Both the position numbers and the translations under genes were made by a program. From Caloranaerobacter azorensis DSM 13643 (GTDB lineage: Bacteria; Bacillota; Clostridia; Tissierellales; Thermohalobacteraceae), in the NCBI RefSeq assembly GCF_900129995.1, contig NZ_FQXO01000004.1:1-64000 (forward strand): DNA of 64,000 nucleotides, read 5' to 3'. The stretch's first letter is position 1; every line of letters begins with the position of its first letter. The notes beneath the pieces are model-generated. The model was not told the DNA's origin. It did no database searches and was given only the letters and a program-made list of their open reading frames with translations. Of this stretch, positions 27,923 through 37,552 are shown one piece after another.

Positions 27923-28628
27923 TCTACACAAAGAGTTTGGAAATACACATGTGCTTAAGGGAATAGACATTCATATAAAAAAGGGTGAAATAGTTGTTAT
28001 TATAGGGCCAAGTGGCTCTGGAAAGAGTACTTTCTTAAGATGTCTTAATCTCCTTGAACAGCCCTCAAGAGGTGAAATAATTTTTGAAGGAATTTCTATA
28101 ACAGATAAAAATAATGATATTAACAAACAGAGACAGAAAATGGGTATGGTTTTTCAACAATTTAATCTTTTTCCTCATATGACTGTTTTAGACAACATTA
28201 CATTAGCACCAAGAAAGGTTAAAAAAGTCAATAAAGAAGAAGCAGAAAAAGTTGCTTTTGATTTACTGCGTAGAATTGGTTTAGAAAATAAAGCATATAG
28301 CTATCCTAATCAACTTTCAGGAGGACAAAAACAGAGGATAGCTATTGCTAGGGCATTAGCTATGTCACCTGATGTAATTCTTTTTGATGAACCGACTTCG
28401 GCTCTTGATCCAGAAATGGTAGGAGAAGTTTTAGATGTTATGAAGGAATTAGCATCTGAAGGCATGACAATGATAATCGTTACCCATGAAATGGGTTTTG
28501 CAAGAGAAGTAGCAAACAGAGTCGTTTTTATGGATGAAGGAAAAATTATTGAACAAGGACATCCCAAAGAAATATTTAATAACCCTCAACATCCAAGAAC
28601 AAAAGACTTTTTAAGAAAAGTATTATAA
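27906..28628 (+). CDS. Amino-acid ABC transporter ATP-binding protein (GlnQ type)
   Basis: 240 residues, the typical length. Walker [11 protein letters not shown]-loop [17 protein letters not shown], signature [16 protein letters not shown], Walker [15 protein letters not shown] and the switch His in [10 protein letters not shown] are all intact. It powers import together with the two preceding gene products. The start is GTG within the 3' end of the permease gene. No terminator is evident before the glycerol dehydrogenase gene, which has its own promoter. Confidence 0.95.
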   Translation: MIRVSNLHKEFGNTHVLKGIDIHIKKGEIVVIIGPSGSGKSTFLRCLNLLEQPSRGEIIFEGISITDKNNDINKQRQKMGMVFQQFNLFPHMTVLDNITLAPRKVKKVNKEEAEKVAFDLLRRIGLENKAYSYPNQLSGGQKQRIAIARALAMSPDVILFDEPTSALDPEMVGEVLDVMKELASEGMTMIIVTHEMGFAREVANRVVFMDEGKIIEQGHPKEIFNNPQHPRTKDFLRKVL

Positions 28629-28648
28629 GTCCTATAAGATAAATCCCC

Positions 28649-28677
28649 TTGACAAAATTTTATCAATAATATATCAT
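28649..28677 (+). promoter_or_regulatory. Promoter of gldA
   Basis: Perfect -35 TTGACA (28649-28654), 17-base spacer and TATCAT (28672-28677), 40 bases before the gldA ATG. Confidence 0.65.
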
Positions 28678-28717
28678 AGGCTATAATAAATAATTAACAA
28701 ACAAGGAGCTGATTTGT

Positions 28718-29812
28718 ATGACTAAAATTATTATGTCCCCTAGCAAATATATACAGGGGGAAGGAGAATTATCAAAAATAAAACAACATGTTTCTAATTT
28801 AGGGGATTCGTTTTTAATTATTGCTGACAAGTTTATCATGTCAATAACAAAGAACATAGTAGAAGATAGTTTCAATGGTAGTAATTTAGCTTTAACATTT
28901 GAAAAATTTAATGGAGAATGTTCAAGACAGGAAATCAATAGGTTGATAGACGTCTGCAGTTCAAACAATTGTAACGTAGTTGTTGGTATAGGAGGAGGAA
29001 AAACGCTAGACACAGCAAAGGCAGTAGCTTATTATAAAAAACTACCCGTAGTTATTGTCCCAACTATAGCATCTACAGACGCTCCTTGTAGTGCTTTATC
29101 TGTTATATATACTGAAGAAGGCGTTTTTAGTGAATATCTCATCCTCCCTAAAAATCCAGATTTAGTTTTAGTAGATACAAGTATTATTGCAAAAGCCCCT
29201 GCAAGATTGTTAGTTGCAGGTATGGGAGATGCTTTAGCAACATATTTTGAGGCTAGGGCATGCGCAGAAGCTAATGCCACTAATATGGCAGGTGCTCAAT
29301 CAACTAAATCTGCATTAGCTCTTGCGAAACTTTGTTATGAAACCCTTTTAGAAGATGGATATAAAGCTAAACTTGCAGTAGAATACAACATTCCTACAAA
29401 AGCTTTAGAAAATATAATAGAAGCAAATACATATTTAAGTGGAATCGGATTCGAAAGTGGTGGTTTAGCAGCAGCTCACTCTATTCATAACGGTTTTACA
29501 GTACTTAAAGAATGTCATCATTTGTACCATGGTGAAAAAGTTGCATTTGGTACAATTGTTCAGCTGGTATTAGAAAATAGGCCTATTGAAGAAATTGAAG
29601 AAGTTATAGAATTCTGCATTAGCGTTGGACTCCCTATTACTTTAGAAGATATGGGCATAAAAGAAATAAATCACGATGATATTATGAAAGTTGCAAAAGC
29701 TTCATGTGCTGAAGGAGAAACTATTCACAACATGCCATTTAAAGTTACTCCAGAAACTGTTTATTCAGCAATTCTAACTGCTGATGCAATAGGAAAACAA
29801 TTCAAACTGTAA
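28718..29812 (+). CDS. gldA: Glycerol dehydrogenase
   Basis: 364 residues of the iron-containing/GldA alcohol dehydrogenase family. It oxidises glycerol to dihydroxyacetone with NAD+. The NAD-binding GIGGGKTLDTAKAVA and the substrate/metal regions PTIASTDAPCSALSVIY, AAHSIHNGF and HHLYHGEKVAFG (metal-binding histidines) are all present. The dihydroxyacetone kinase partner is not in this window, so in fermentation it may work in the reductive direction. Its ribosome site is AAGGAG. It ends convergently against tryptophanase with a shared terminator. Confidence 0.93.
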   Translation: MTKIIMSPSKYIQGEGELSKIKQHVSNLGDSFLIIADKFIMSITKNIVEDSFNGSNLALTFEKFNGECSRQEINRLIDVCSSNNCNVVVGIGGGKTLDTAKAVAYYKKLPVVIVPTIASTDAPCSALSVIYTEEGVFSEYLILPKNPDLVLVDTSIIAKAPARLLVAGMGDALATYFEARACAEANATNMAGAQSTKSALALAKLCYETLLEDGYKAKLAVEYNIPTKALENIIEANTYLSGIGFESGGLAAAHSIHNGFTVLKECHHLYHGEKVAFGTIVQLVLENRPIEEIEEVIEFCISVGLPITLEDMGIKEINHDDIMKVAKASCAEGETIHNMPFKVTPETVYSAILTADAIGKQFKL

Positions 29813-29839
29813 AAATTAAAAGTCTAAAAAAATAGATAG

Positions 29840-29891
29840 GCCTGTAGAATAACGGAGAGAGAAAAAATCTCTCACCCATTATTCTACAGGC
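29840..29891. terminator. Large bidirectional terminator between gldA and tnaA
   Basis: A perfect 13-bp outer stem GCCTGTAGAATAA/TTATTCTACAGGC and an inner GAGAGA/TCTCTC stem around an A run, separated by a small mismatched bulge. It overlaps the tnaA stop codon. The A run just upstream gives a T run in the minus direction. Confidence 0.85.
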
Positions 29892-31258
29892 TTTAATCTA
29901 GCTGTAAAGTGTCTTAAAATTTTAGGCTCATACTCAAATTCATATCCTCTCATTTGTTCTTTTCTTTTAGCTATATTAATAAGTGCTTCCGCGACAACAT
30001 CCATATGATTGTTTGTATATACTCTTCTAGGAATTGTAAGTCTTAATAACTCTAATGGAGATTCTATTTGTTCTCCTGTATCGGGATCTCTACCTAGTAA
30101 GAATGAACCTATTTCTACTGCTCTTACTCCCGCCTCTTTATATAATTCCACACATAATGCTTGAGCAGGGAATTGATAATATGGAATGTGTGGTAGTAAT
30201 TTTTTAGCATCAACAAATACAGCATGTCCGCCTACAGGCTTTTGTATAGGAATTCCTGCTTCTTGTAATCTTCTTCCTAGATATTCTACTTGGCCAATCC
30301 TTGCACTCAAATAAGCCTCATCCACTACTTCTCTTAATCCTCTAGCTAACGCTTCCATGTCTCTACCGGCTAATCCACCATAAGTAGGAAATCCTTCAAT
30401 CGGTACTAACATCTGTCTAACTAGGTTATATAGTTCTTCATCTTCTTTAATTGCTATCATACCGCCAATATTTACTATACCATCTTTTTTAGCACTCATT
30501 GTCAAGCCATCGCCGTAAGAGAACATTTCTTTAATAATCTCTGGTATACTCTTATCTTTATATCCTTCTTCTCTCTGTTTTATAAAATAAGCATTTTCAG
30601 CAAATCTTGCAGCATCAAAAAACACTCTCAATCCATATTTGTCAGCTACTTTTCTAACTTCCTTAATATTCTGCATTGAAACAGGCTGTCCACCTGCGCT
30701 ATTACATGTAACAGTTATTAAAATAAAAGCACAATTTTCTGCTCCCTTTTCTTCGATAAATCTGTCTAATTTTTCAATATCGAAGTTTCCTTTAAAAGGA
30801 TGTTCTTTTTGTGTATCAAAAGCATCTTCAATTATTAAGTTAACCGCTCTTCCATCCTTCAACTCAATATGAGCCTTAGTAGTATCAAAATGCATATTTC
30901 CTAAAACATACTGGCCTTTTTTTATAAGAATTTGAAATAAAACGTTTTCCGCACCTCTACCTTGATGTGTAGGAACTACATAATTATAACCAATTATATC
31001 TTTAACGGTATTTTCTAAATTATAAAAGTTTCTACTGCCTGCATAAGATTCATCTCCAAGCATAATCCCAGCCCATTGGTTATCACTCATAGCTCCTGTA
31101 CCACTGTCTGTAAGTAAATCAATAAAAATATCTTCTCCTCTTAAACCAAAAACATTATACCCTACTTCCTTAATTTTCCTTTCTCTTTCTTCTCTAGGAA
31201 TTAGTCTTATTCTTTCAACCATCTTTATTTTATATGGTTCTGCCATTTTATCATACAT
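29879..31258 (-). CDS. tnaA: Tryptophanase
   Basis: 459 residues of the beta-eliminating lyase family, PLP-dependent. Tryptophanase splits tryptophan into indole, pyruvate and ammonia. The PLP lysine is the second Lys of SAKKD (about 258), with [17 protein letters not shown] before it. I prefer tryptophanase over tyrosine phenol-lyase because the C-terminal region reads [15 protein letters not shown], as in tryptophanases, and lacks the tyrosine-specific Arg (SMERG in tyrosine phenol-lyase). GGAGGGT precedes the ATG. No tryptophan-containing leader peptide of the tnaC kind is visible upstream, so regulation must differ from E. coli. No transporter gene adjoins it. Confidence 0.9.
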   Translation of the reverse strand: MYDKMAEPYKIKMVERIRLIPREERERKIKEVGYNVFGLRGEDIFIDLLTDSGTGAMSDNQWAGIMLGDESYAGSRNFYNLENTVKDIIGYNYVVPTHQGRGAENVLFQILIKKGQYVLGNMHFDTTKAHIELKDGRAVNLIIEDAFDTQKEHPFKGNFDIEKLDRFIEEKGAENCAFILITVTCNSAGGQPVSMQNIKEVRKVADKYGLRVFFDAARFAENAYFIKQREEGYKDKSIPEIIKEMFSYGDGLTMSAKKDGIVNIGGMIAIKEDEELYNLVRQMLVPIEGFPTYGGLAGRDMEALARGLREVVDEAYLSARIGQVEYLGRRLQEAGIPIQKPVGGHAVFVDAKKLLPHIPYYQFPAQALCVELYKEAGVRAVEIGSFLLGRDPDTGEQIESPLELLRLTIPRRVYTNNHMDVVAEALINIAKRKEQMRGYEFEYEPKILRHFTARLKPVE

Positions 31259-31442
31259 AATTTTACCCTCCTTGATATTATTTTAAAATACGTTAACAAC
31301 ACTTTAATATATTCTATAAAAAAATATAATAATCCTTTAAAATTTAAGTAAATTAAACAAAATCTTTATTTAATTTAAGGAAAATCTTATCTATTATCCG
31401 CAATTTAATAATAAATAACAATTCTCCATAGAATAAAACAAT

Positions 31443-31457
31443 GCGGCCAACGGCCGC
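31443..31457 (-). terminator. GC-rich terminator of the rapZ-yvcK transcript
   Basis: GCGGCC, 3-base loop, GGCCGC. It lies directly at the yvcK stop codon, and on the minus strand is followed by ATTGTTTTATTC. It is unusually GC-rich for this DNA; a near copy lies at 36562. Confidence 0.65.
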
Positions 31458-32488
31458 TAAATATTTCTTTCCGATATTAAACTAATCAATATCTCACTAA
31501 CTCTCAATGCATCATGCCTAATATAATTTTTCTTTATATCTACCAGATTATCCTTTATTACATTTATGCCTTTTGCTTTTAATTTCTGTTCTTGTTGTTC
31601 ATCTATAATAACAGGTTTTGCCCCATCTTTATAATACTTTAATAAAGTTTCATCTGGTATTTCTTCTTGATTTGCTATAACATAATCTATTAATCCATCT
31701 TTGCTATGCTTTAATATAGCATTTACATGATCTAAAACATCATATCCATCAGTTTCTCCCGGTTGTGTCATAACATTTACTACATATACTTTTATTGCAG
31801 CCGACCTATATATTGCATCACTCAAACCATTTACTAATAAATTAGGAATAACACTAGTATAAAGACTACCAGGACCTAAAACGATACAATCCGCATCTTC
31901 AATAGCCTCAATAGCTTCCCTAAGTGGATAGCTTTCTTTAGGCTCTATATAGACATAATCTATTCTACTGCCTATTTTCCTATTTTCAATCGGAATATTC
32001 GACTCTCCTTCAATAACTTTACCATTTTCTAATTTTGCATATAACTTCACATCTTCTAAAGTCATAGGTAACACTTTCCCTGTTACAGCTAATACATTAC
32101 TCATTTCTTTTATTGCAATTTCAAAATTACCACAAATACCATTCATAGCAGCAATAAACAGATTGCCAAAACTCTGTCCCTTAAGCTTACCATCTTCAAA
32201 TCTATACTGCAATAATTTCTCCATTATAGGTTCTGTATCGGCTAAAGCTAATATACAGTTTCTTATATCTCCCGGCGGTAGCATTCCTAAATCTTCCCTT
32301 AAAACACCAGAACCCCCACCATCATCTGCAACAGTAACAATAGCCGTTATATTTGTAGTATGTTTTTTTAATCCTCTCAAAAGCACCGAAAGACCTGTAC
32401 CGCCACCTATAACTACTATTTTAGGCCCCTTATTAAGCGCTTTTCTTTTAATACTAAAATCCGACTTTGCTTGCCCATTTGATTTCAT
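31457..32488 (-). CDS. yvcK: Gluconeogenesis factor YvcK
   Basis: 343 residues of the YvcK/CofD-like family. It begins with the nucleotide-sugar-binding VVIGGGTGLSVLLRGLKK, followed by VTVADDGGGSGVLREDLGMLPPGDIRNC. YvcK is needed for growth on gluconeogenic carbon sources and for cell shape in B. subtilis, and binds UDP-sugars. It is a regulator of peptidoglycan precursor flow rather than a known enzyme. It follows rapZ by 18 bases. Its usual neighbour whiA is displaced to 19.7-20.7 kb. Ribosome site AAGAGGTG. Confidence 0.95.
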   Translation of the reverse strand: MKSNGQAKSDFSIKRKALNKGPKIVVIGGGTGLSVLLRGLKKHTTNITAIVTVADDGGGSGVLREDLGMLPPGDIRNCILALADTEPIMEKLLQYRFEDGKLKGQSFGNLFIAAMNGICGNFEIAIKEMSNVLAVTGKVLPMTLEDVKLYAKLENGKVIEGESNIPIENRKIGSRIDYVYIEPKESYPLREAIEAIEDADCIVLGPGSLYTSVIPNLLVNGLSDAIYRSAAIKVYVVNVMTQPGETDGYDVLDHVNAILKHSKDGLIDYVIANQEEIPDETLLKYYKDGAKPVIIDEQQEQKLKAKGINVIKDNLVDIKKNYIRHDALRVSEILISLISERNI

Positions 32489-32506
32489 ACTTAAACACCT
32501 CTTATG

Positions 32507-33358
32507 CTATTTACAATCTCTATGAGATATTACTACTCTATGTTCTTTATCTTTAAGTGTTTCATATAATACATTTGCGATAGTAACAGACCTATGTCTA
32601 CCGCCAGTACAGCCTATTGCAATAACAAGTTGTGTTTTACCCTCTTTTATATAATATGGTATTAAGAAATCTATTAAATCAATGAGTTTATTAACAAATA
32701 TTTTAGTTTGTTCCCAATTCATTACATAATCCCTTACACTCTTATCATTACCAGTATATTCTTTTAGTTCTTCTATATAGTATGGATTAGGCAAAAATCT
32801 CACATCAAAAACTAAATCTGCATCTAAAGGAAGTCCGTGTTTAAATCCAAAAGAAAGTATCGATATTGTTAGGTTTTGTGCTTCTTTTCCCTCTAGAAAA
32901 ATTTTCCTAATTTCCTCTTTTAACATTCCTATAGTAAGCTTTGAAGTATCAATTATATGATTCGATTTTTCTTTTACCTCTTTAAGAGCCTTCCTTTCTT
33001 CTTTAATACCATCTATAATTCTTCCATCTTTACTTAAAGGATGCTGTCTTCTCGTTTCTTTAAATCTCTTGATTAAAACTTCATCAGATGCATCTAAAAA
33101 TATAATTCTATATTTAAAACCTTGTTTTTTAAGTAATTCTAAACTGTGAAATAAGTCATTGAAAAACTTACCACCTCTTATATCAACTACTACCGCTACT
33201 CTATCAATAGTTCTTTTAGACTGAAAACATAAGTCAGCAAATTTCGGCAACAATGCTGGCGGAAGGTTGTCCATACAATAAAACCCAATATCCTCCATTA
33301 CCTTTATAGCTTGACTCTTCCCTGCTCCTGATAAACCAGTAACTATAATAAATTCCAT
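32507..33358 (-). CDS. rapZ: RNase adapter / nucleotide-binding protein RapZ
   Basis: 283 residues from the ATG at 33358, placed after AAAGGGGAT. The frame also stays open upstream to 33382, without a ribosome site. The N-terminal P-loop [16 protein letters not shown] and the C-terminal [16 protein letters not shown] are the two RapZ/YvcJ signatures. E. coli RapZ presents small RNAs to RNase E in amino-sugar control. In Firmicutes the homologue YvcJ hydrolyses GTP and affects competence and envelope metabolism. It lies between a PHP phosphatase and yvcK. Confidence 0.95.
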   Translation of the reverse strand: MEFIIVTGLSGAGKSQAIKVMEDIGFYCMDNLPPALLPKFADLCFQSKRTIDRVAVVVDIRGGKFFNDLFHSLELLKKQGFKYRIIFLDASDEVLIKRFKETRRQHPLSKDGRIIDGIKEERKALKEVKEKSNHIIDTSKLTIGMLKEEIRKIFLEGKEAQNLTISILSFGFKHGLPLDADLVFDVRFLPNPYYIEELKEYTGNDKSVRDYVMNWEQTKIFVNKLIDLIDFLIPYYIKEGKTQLVIAIGCTGGRHRSVTIANVLYETLKDKEHRVVISHRDCK

Positions 33359-33362
33359 AATT

Positions 33363-34109
33363 CTATCCCCTTTCTTCTTCATCTGAAACGTTTATTATCT
33401 GGTCAGCTTTTAGACCAGCTTTTATAGCCATTTCTATCCCCTTTTCTACATTCCCAACATCATCTGGAGTATGAGCATCACTATTGATTGCAAACTTCAC
33501 ATTTTCTTTCATCGCAATTTTTATATATTCTATATTAAGATAACCATGACTGGCATTTATCTCTAATGCTGTACCCCTTTTTGCTGCTGCTTTTGCAAGC
33601 TCTCTAGTATCTATATCAACCTTTGCTCCCGGATGAGTTATTATATCAATATCATAGTTATTTATAGCTTTTATAACAGCCATTGTATTCATATATCTAG
33701 CTTTTTCAGCTACAGATGGAATAAATTTGCCTATATAATTCATAATATGAAGGTTATATACATCTTTTATAGTTTTAGGTTTAGCCCCAAAATGGAAACC
33801 AACTAACAATATATCTAACATGTCTATTATCTTATCATCTACACCAATTTCCCCATTATAACTTACTATATTTGATTCAACACCTAAAAGAATATTTATA
33901 TCTTTATATTCTTCATTTAATTTATCTATTTCTTCTCTCATTCTTTTAAATTTATCTATTTTGACACCAAACCCCATATGGCTAGGCCCATGATCGCATA
34001 TAGCAATCTCCTTAAGGCCTTTTCTCCTCGCACTCTCTACATTTTCTCTAATAGTACCTTTCCCATGACTATATTTTGTATGTGTATGGTAATCAGCAAA
34101 AATTTTCAT
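33363..34109 (-). CDS. PHP-domain phosphatase (first of two in this operon)
   Basis: 248 residues from the ATG after GGAGG; a longer frame to 34139 has no ribosome site. It is a PHP domain protein: [12 protein letters not shown] (metal His pair), CDHGP, GVESNI, ITHPG and [12 protein letters not shown] are the conserved metal-binding motifs. Related proteins are YcdX-like or histidinol-phosphatase-like phosphoesterases; the substrate is unknown. It sits between murB and rapZ with very short gaps. A second family member lies three genes upstream in the same run, only distantly similar. Confidence 0.88.
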   Translation of the reverse strand: MKIFADYHTHTKYSHGKGTIRENVESARRKGLKEIAICDHGPSHMGFGVKIDKFKRMREEIDKLNEEYKDINILLGVESNIVSYNGEIGVDDKIIDMLDILLVGFHFGAKPKTIKDVYNLHIMNYIGKFIPSVAEKARYMNTMAVIKAINNYDIDIITHPGAKVDIDTRELAKAAAKRGTALEINASHGYLNIEYIKIAMKENVKFAINSDAHTPDDVGNVEKGIEMAIKAGLKADQIINVSDEEERG

Positions 34110-34125
34110 AAACAAAACCTCCAAA

Positions 34126-35040
34126 TTATTTCTCTCCAATTATCTTAACCTCTGTCTTAAGTTCAACTCCAAATTTATCTCTAACTGTTTTCTGAATAAC
34201 TTTAATCAAATTTAAAACATCATTACAAGTAGCATTACCTAAATTCACAATAAAACCGCTGTGCTTTTCAGAAACTTGTGCATCTCCAAACCTCAAACCT
34301 TTTAAACCTGCATCTTCTATCAATTTTCCAGCATAATATCCCTTTGGTCTTTTAAATGTACTCCCAGCACTCGGAAGATTTAAAGGCTGTTTGGTTATCC
34401 TTTTCTGTGTAAGCTCATCCATATAGCTCTTTATATCTTCATAATTTCCTTTTTTAAGTTCCATCTCAACTTCTATAACTATTAGTTCTCGTTCATCTAT
34501 AATACTACTTCTATAGCCAAACTCCATCTGTTCATTCGTAAACTCTATAATTTCACCATTTCCACCAATACATCTTACTAAAGTTACAATATCTTTCATT
34601 TCTCCACCATAAGCTCCTGCATTCATAGTTATAGCACCACCTAGCGAACCGGGAATACCGCTTGCAAACTCCAATCCAGTCAAAGAATGTTTTAATGCAA
34701 TCCTAGATAATTTAGATAATAAAATACCCGATTGTGCTATAATCTTATTACCCTCAACTCTGACATCGCTTAAATTTTCCGAAATCTTAATTACTACACC
34801 TCTTATACCTTTATCGCTTACAAGCAGATTTGAACCGTTACCCATTATAAAATAATCTATATCTAATTCTTTGCATAAAGTTAGAACTTTAGAAATTTGC
34901 TCAATATTTCTAGGTATAAATAAAATATCTGCAGGGCCTCCTATCTTAAATGAAGTATGATTCTTCATAGGTTCATCTATTAAAAATTTAAATTCTGGAA
35001 ATTTTTCTTTAAAAATCTCTATAATTTCTTTTTTATTCAA
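34126..35040 (-). CDS. murB: UDP-N-acetylmuramate dehydrogenase
   Basis: 304 residues from a TTG start (35040) placed six bases after TAGGAGTGA; the frame is open to 35061, without a site. This FAD enzyme reduces UDP-GlcNAc-enolpyruvate to UDP-MurNAc in peptidoglycan synthesis. Motifs seen are KNHTSFKIGGPADILF (FAD), GNGSNLLVSDKGIRG, LEFASGIPGSLGGAITMNAGAYGGE, and PSAGSTFKRPKGYYAGKLIEDAGLKG, with the active-site Ser in SAGSTFKRP. The serine-type active site is the type IIb form common in Firmicutes. It is within the hprK-to-yvcK run. Confidence 0.94.
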   Translation of the reverse strand: MNKKEIIEIFKEKFPEFKFLIDEPMKNHTSFKIGGPADILFIPRNIEQISKVLTLCKELDIDYFIMGNGSNLLVSDKGIRGVVIKISENLSDVRVEGNKIIAQSGILLSKLSRIALKHSLTGLEFASGIPGSLGGAITMNAGAYGGEMKDIVTLVRCIGGNGEIIEFTNEQMEFGYRSSIIDERELIVIEVEMELKKGNYEDIKSYMDELTQKRITKQPLNLPSAGSTFKRPKGYYAGKLIEDAGLKGLRFGDAQVSEKHSGFIVNLGNATCNDVLNLIKVIQKTVRDKFGVELKTEVKIIGEK

Positions 35041-35149
35041 AAAAATCACTCCTACATACAAAATTATATATTTTTGTCATCAACCTGTATAGTTAAAGTA
35101 TATCCCTTTTATGATTATCAAACAACTATTGTAAATTCAAAAAATGATG

Positions 35150-36490
35150 TTAATTATCATTTATATACAATTTCTGTATTTGCTTTTTTGCATCATCTAA
35201 TGCTTCTTTACTACTTTTTTCACCAATCAATGCCGATTTAATTTGGCTTTGAAGAATTCTATCAATTTCTTTCCATTTTTCATGTCTTGGAATTATTTTA
35301 GTATATGACAACGAATTTTCTATTCTCTTAACTTTATTATCATACATATATAAATCCGTTATCCCTGTCTTTACAGGAAATACTCCTAAATCCTCTAATT
35401 CTCTTTGATATTTTTCTTGAGTAATATATTTTAAAAACTTCACACACATCTTAAGTTTTGCTTCGTCTTCCTGTTTAAATATACCGTATGCACTTACGCT
35501 GTTATTAAGTGATACAGGCAATTTCATATCTCCTATAGGATAATTTGCCACAGTAAACTCAAAACCTTCTCCTTTATTTTTAAGATTTTCTAAAACCCTT
35601 AAAGCCCAAGTACCAGTCGGATATACCGCTACATTTTTCTTTTTATAAAACATTTCCCACGCTTCATTTTCATTTAATATTCCAAAATCTTCAGGAGTTA
35701 CTTTGTATTTATATTTTAAATCAATCAATTTATTTAAACCTTTAAGTGCCTTGTCTCCATAAAAAACATACTCGCCGCTATTTTCATCAATTATATCAGC
35801 ACCATCACTTAGTATAATCCCCCATACATTATAATAGTTAGGTTTAATAAAAGAAGTAAATCCATAATGGTCTATCTCACCATCATTATCTGAATCCCAT
35901 GTCAGCATTTTCATTTTTTCAACAAATTCCTCATAAGTCCAATTACCATCAATCGGCGGTTCAACTCCTCGCTCTATGAAAAGGTCTAAATTTAAATACA
36001 TAACATAAGTCGTCATCATAAAGGGTACTCCCCACATTTTACCGTTATATGTAACGGCTCTCAAAGCCTGACATTTGAATTTGTTTTTTTCTTCTTTAGT
36101 AAAATAATTATCTAAAGGCTCTAATATACCTTTTTTCATATAATTAAAATCGGCTGCTATTGGGGCAATATCTGGATATCTACCTGTTTTTACAGCTTCT
36201 TCTAATTGGGTAGTACCTTTCTTCCAATCAATAGGTTTAAATTCTATATAAACACCAGGATTCTCTCTTTCAAACTTTTTAATTTTATCTAATATCCATC
36301 CGTACCTACTACCAGTTTTAACATTTAATCTTGGAAAATCCCAAAGAGTTATTACTCCTTTCCACGGCTCTTCTTTTTCTATTCTCTTTTCATTTATTTG
36401 TTTTCTATAATTAACAATTAATAAAGGGCTAGATAATATCAATAAAACTACTATAATTTGCACAAATGCTTGTATTAGCTTTTTTTTCAT
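35150..36490 (-). CDS. Family 1 extracellular solute-binding protein, membrane-anchored, orphan
   Basis: 446 residues from the ATG behind TTAGGAGGTGC; the longer frame to 36556 has no ribosome site. A hydrophobic N-terminal segment (about 5-27) anchors or exports it. No lipobox cysteine is present, unlike most clostridial binding proteins. The body is a maltose-binding-like protein (ITLWDF, KKFERENPGVYIEFKPIDW, YPDIAPIAADFNYM, WGVPFMMTTYVMYLN). No sugar ABC permease or ATPase lies nearby, so it must work with a distant transporter or act as a sensor. It is between murB and the ROK kinase, which suggests a sugar link. Confidence 0.85.
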   Translation of the reverse strand: MKKKLIQAFVQIIVVLLILSSPLLIVNYRKQINEKRIEKEEPWKGVITLWDFPRLNVKTGSRYGWILDKIKKFERENPGVYIEFKPIDWKKGTTQLEEAVKTGRYPDIAPIAADFNYMKKGILEPLDNYFTKEEKNKFKCQALRAVTYNGKMWGVPFMMTTYVMYLNLDLFIERGVEPPIDGNWTYEEFVEKMKMLTWDSDNDGEIDHYGFTSFIKPNYYNVWGIILSDGADIIDENSGEYVFYGDKALKGLNKLIDLKYKYKVTPEDFGILNENEAWEMFYKKKNVAVYPTGTWALRVLENLKNKGEGFEFTVANYPIGDMKLPVSLNNSVSAYGIFKQEDEAKLKMCVKFLKYITQEKYQRELEDLGVFPVKTGITDLYMYDNKVKRIENSLSYTKIIPRHEKWKEIDRILQSQIKSALIGEKSSKEALDDAKKQIQKLYINDN

Positions 36491-36561
36491 ACTATTGCAC
36501 CTCCTAATTATAAATATTACTAGGAAGTGCTTAATATGTTTTAACTTCAAATACAAAATAC

Positions 36562-36576
36562 GCGGCCAAAGGCCGC
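36562..36576 (-). terminator. GC-rich terminator after the ROK kinase gene
   Basis: GCGGCC, 3-base loop, GGCCGC, a near copy of the hairpin at 31443. It is followed on the minus strand by GTATTTTG. It separates the ROK kinase gene from the solute-binding protein gene, so the long run is at least two transcripts. Confidence 0.6.
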
Positions 36577-36588
36577 TAAACTTATATC

Positions 36589-37539
36589 TTATTTATATTC
36601 ACTCAATAATGCCGCACCGATAATACCAGCATCATTACCTAATTCAGCTAAAAATATTTCGGCATGTTTTACTTCTTTATATAGAACATACTTAGAAACC
36701 TCTTTTCTTACTTTCTCTAATAAAAAATCTCCTGCTTTGGAAACCCCACCACCTATAGCTATTACATCAGGGTCCAAAACATTTATTAAATTAGTTATAC
36801 CTATTCCTAAATACCTAACCATTCTATCGACTACCTTATTAGCCAATTGGTCGCCTTCTTTGGCACTATCGAATATTATCTTGCTATTTAATTTCATTAA
36901 ATCATTGTTAACCTTTTCCAACAAAGTTGTTTCACATTGTTCTTCTTCTATTAATTTCTTAGCATATTTTATTACAGCCGTAGCTGAAGAAAAAGTTTCA
37001 AGACAACCATTATTTCCACAATTACAATCATAAAAATTTTCTCCTACAATCATATGCCCTATTTCTGAACCAGTTCCATGTACTCCACTATATACTTTGC
37101 CATCTATTATTATTCCGCCACCAACGCCTGTTCCTAATGTTATAAAAATAGAATTTTTATATCCTTTAGTAACGCCCTTGATGCTTTCAGCTATACCCGC
37201 TACAGTCGCATCATTTTCTATATAAATTGGAATATCAAATTCCTTTTTTAAATTTTCGCCAAGAGGTACATTTGTCCATCCTAAATTTGTACAATATATG
37301 ATTTTATTACCTTCTGGATCCGCTACACCCGGTATACCTATTCCTATAGATTTTACTCTACTACCATTATCTTCTGCAATATTTAATAAACTTTTTATTA
37401 AACTAATAATATCCTTTTCTATTTCTGAATATCCTCTTTGTGCTTTAGTATCAATCTGCTTCTTATATACAATATTTCCCTCATTATCTACTAAACCTAT
37501 CTTTATTGCAGTTCCACCAATATCTATTCCTATGTACAT
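36589..37539 (-). CDS. ROK-family glucokinase
   Basis: 316 residues. The N-terminal IGIDIGGTAIKIGLVD phosphate motif, the middle LGTGVGGGIIIDGKVYSGVHG, the catalytic EIGHM and the ROK zinc motif CNCGNNGCLE are all intact. There is no N-terminal HTH, so it is a kinase and not a repressor. It phosphorylates glucose or a related hexose at C6 with ATP. The neighbouring PHP phosphatase, HPr kinase and sugar-binding protein fit a sugar-use setting. GAGGAGG precedes the ATG. Confidence 0.92.
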   Translation of the reverse strand: MYIGIDIGGTAIKIGLVDNEGNIVYKKQIDTKAQRGYSEIEKDIISLIKSLLNIAEDNGSRVKSIGIGIPGVADPEGNKIIYCTNLGWTNVPLGENLKKEFDIPIYIENDATVAGIAESIKGVTKGYKNSIFITLGTGVGGGIIIDGKVYSGVHGTGSEIGHMIVGENFYDCNCGNNGCLETFSSATAVIKYAKKLIEEEQCETTLLEKVNNDLMKLNSKIIFDSAKEGDQLANKVVDRMVRYLGIGITNLINVLDPDVIAIGGGVSKAGDFLLEKVRKEVSKYVLYKEVKHAEIFLAELGNDAGIIGAALLSEYK

Positions 37540-37552
37540 AATAATTCCTCCT

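Noticed and set aside
29879-31258. Tyrosine phenol-lyase instead of tryptophanase
   Set aside because: The C-terminal segment has [15 protein letters not shown] and lacks the Arg typical of tyrosine phenol-lyase; the rest also follows tryptophanase.
31259-31440. tnaC-like leader peptide for tryptophanase
   Set aside because: The only short frame upstream has no tryptophan codon and no ribosome site.
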